A DNA stretch of 22,555 nucleotides from Clostridia bacterium (GTDB lineage: Bacteria > Bacillota > Clostridia > Oscillospirales > CAG-272). This document shows, piece after piece, positions 21,908 to 22,555 of this stretch. The stretch's first letter is position 1. Each line of letters starts with the position of its first letter. Below the pieces are notes generated by a model, which did no database searches, had not been told where the DNA came from, and saw only the letters and a program-made list of their open reading frames with translations. The position numbers and the translations under genes are program-made. The DNA is taken from NCBI GenBank assembly GCA_024404655.1, contig JAKSPR010000005.1:1-22555 (forward strand), read 5' to 3'.

Positions 21908-22555
21908 ATGGAACAGAGCTTACTGGAAATCAAAAATCTGCATAAAGCCTACGGCGATCATGTGATCCTGAAGGACTTCAATTTAAGCGTGGGCAAGGGG
22001 GACGTCATCGTTGTCATCGGTCCCTCCGGCTGCGGCAAAAGTACCCTGCTCCGCTGCATCAATGCTCTTGAAGAGATTCAGGGCGGTGAAGTCCTGATCG
22101 GCGGCGAACCGATCAACAGAAATGCGAAGAATATCTCCGTCATGCGGCAGAAGGTCGGTATGGTCTTCCAGAGTTATGATCTTTTTCCGCACAAGACGAT
22201 CATTGAAAACATTCTGCTGGCTCCGCTGAAAGTCCAGAAGCGCAATCGCGCCGAAGTGGAAAAAGAAGCAATGGAGCTGCTCGAACGGGTCGGTCTTGCA
22301 GACAGAAAGAATGACTATCCAAGACAACTCTCCGGCGGTCAGAAGCAGCGTGTCGCCATTGTGCGTGCGCTGATCATGCACCCTGAAATTCTCTTGCTTG
22401 ACGAAATCACAGCTGCCCTTGACCCGGAAATGGTGCGGGAAGTTCTGGAAGTCGTCATCTCTCTTGCAAAAGCCGGAAGCACGATGATGATCGTCACCCA
22501 CGAAATGGCTTTTGCAAAAGCCATTTCGACGCGGGTATTGTTCCTCGAAAACGGT
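21908..22555 (+). CDS. Amino acid (cysteine) ABC transporter ATP-binding protein (partial, cut by right edge)
   Basis: 216 residues are visible of about 240-250; the frame is open to the last base. The ATG at 21908 has AAAGGA at 21891-21896. All ABC ATPase motifs are present in order: Walker A 'GPSGCGKST', Q-loop 'MVFQSYDLFPH', signature 'LSGGQKQRVAI', Walker B 'ILLLDEITAALDPE' and switch His in 'VTHEM'. The 'DEIT' differs from the common 'DEPT' but keeps the catalytic Glu. The pattern is that of polar amino acid importers (GlnQ/HisP type), and the gene follows the second permease by 54 bases. It powers uptake of the amino acid bound by the CjaA-like protein. A perfect 28-base palindrome lies in its 3' part (22501-22528). 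Confidence 0.93.
   Translation, partial: MEQSLLEIKNLHKAYGDHVILKDFNLSVGKGDVIVVIGPSGCGKSTLLRCINALEEIQGGEVLIGGEPINRNAKNISVMRQKVGMVFQSYDLFPHKTIIENILLAPLKVQKRNRAEVEKEAMELLERVGLADRKNDYPRQLSGGQKQRVAIVRALIMHPEILLLDEITAALDPEMVREVLEVVISLAKAGSTMMIVTHEMAFAKAISTRVLFLENG
22501..22528. repeat. Perfect 28-base palindrome inside the ABC ATPase gene
   Basis: The half-site CGAAATGGCTTTTG at 22501-22514 is followed immediately by its exact complement at 22515-22528, with no spacer. It covers codons for 'EMAFAKAIS' just after the switch His. The flanks (A at 22500, A at 22529) do not extend it. Confidence 0.85.

Overview
The window is a chromosomal segment of moderate GC from a low-GC-lineage Gram-positive anaerobe, most likely a gut Clostridia (Oscillospirales or Christensenellales type). 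This is inferred from AGGAGG-type ribosome sites, sigma-A promoters of TTGACA-17-TATAAT type, lipoprotein solute-binding proteins with a lipobox, many Gfo/Idh/MocA sugar oxidoreductases, and a CobW pair. I see no rRNA, tRNA, CRISPR, transposase or phage gene. Gene density is high and no gap between genes exceeds about 300 bases.

Layout. (1) 1-2149, plus strand: the C-terminal part of a Gfo/Idh oxidoreductase and a solute-binding lipoprotein, closed by a strong hairpin terminator. (2) 6167-2214, minus strand: a five-gene operon with a nucleotidyltransferase-like protein, an SGNH hydrolase, a ThuA-domain protein, a diverged Gfo/Idh protein and a 74-residue unknown. (3) 6239-7880, plus strand: a stand-alone solute-binding lipoprotein, paralogous to the first, with a near-consensus promoter and its own terminator. 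(4) 10183-7885, minus strand: two CobW-type P-loop proteins. One carries a His/Asp/Cys tract of about 130 residues; the other appears fused to a YcgQ/DUF1980-like C-terminus. This is probably a metal (zinc) metallochaperone pair. (5) 13279-10319, minus strand: two MutS-like ATPases in tandem. (6) 13463-16567, plus strand: an amino-sugar operon with a NagB-type deaminase, a Gfo/Idh oxidoreductase and the NagA deacetylase. It is followed by a hairpin-rich spacer and another Gfo/Idh gene ending at 17600. (7) 18947-17652, minus strand: a methyltransferase and an AlkD-like DNA alkylation repair protein under a consensus promoter. (8) 19132 to the right edge, plus strand: a cysteine ABC importer (binding protein, two permeases, ATPase cut by the edge).

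The most interesting element is in region 8. Between the promoter and the cysteine-binding protein gene there is a 40-codon leader ORF with seven Cys codons, four of them consecutive. It is followed by a terminator whose 5' arm can pair instead with a segment just downstream of the Cys run. This has the layout of a classic leader-peptide transcription attenuator sensing charged Cys-tRNA and controlling a cysteine transporter. A second structured segment with a terminator lies between the binding-protein gene and the permease genes.

The genes together suggest a carbohydrate-scavenging lifestyle: orphan sugar-binding lipoproteins, several Gfo/Idh enzymes and GlcNAc catabolism, alongside metal homeostasis and cysteine uptake.
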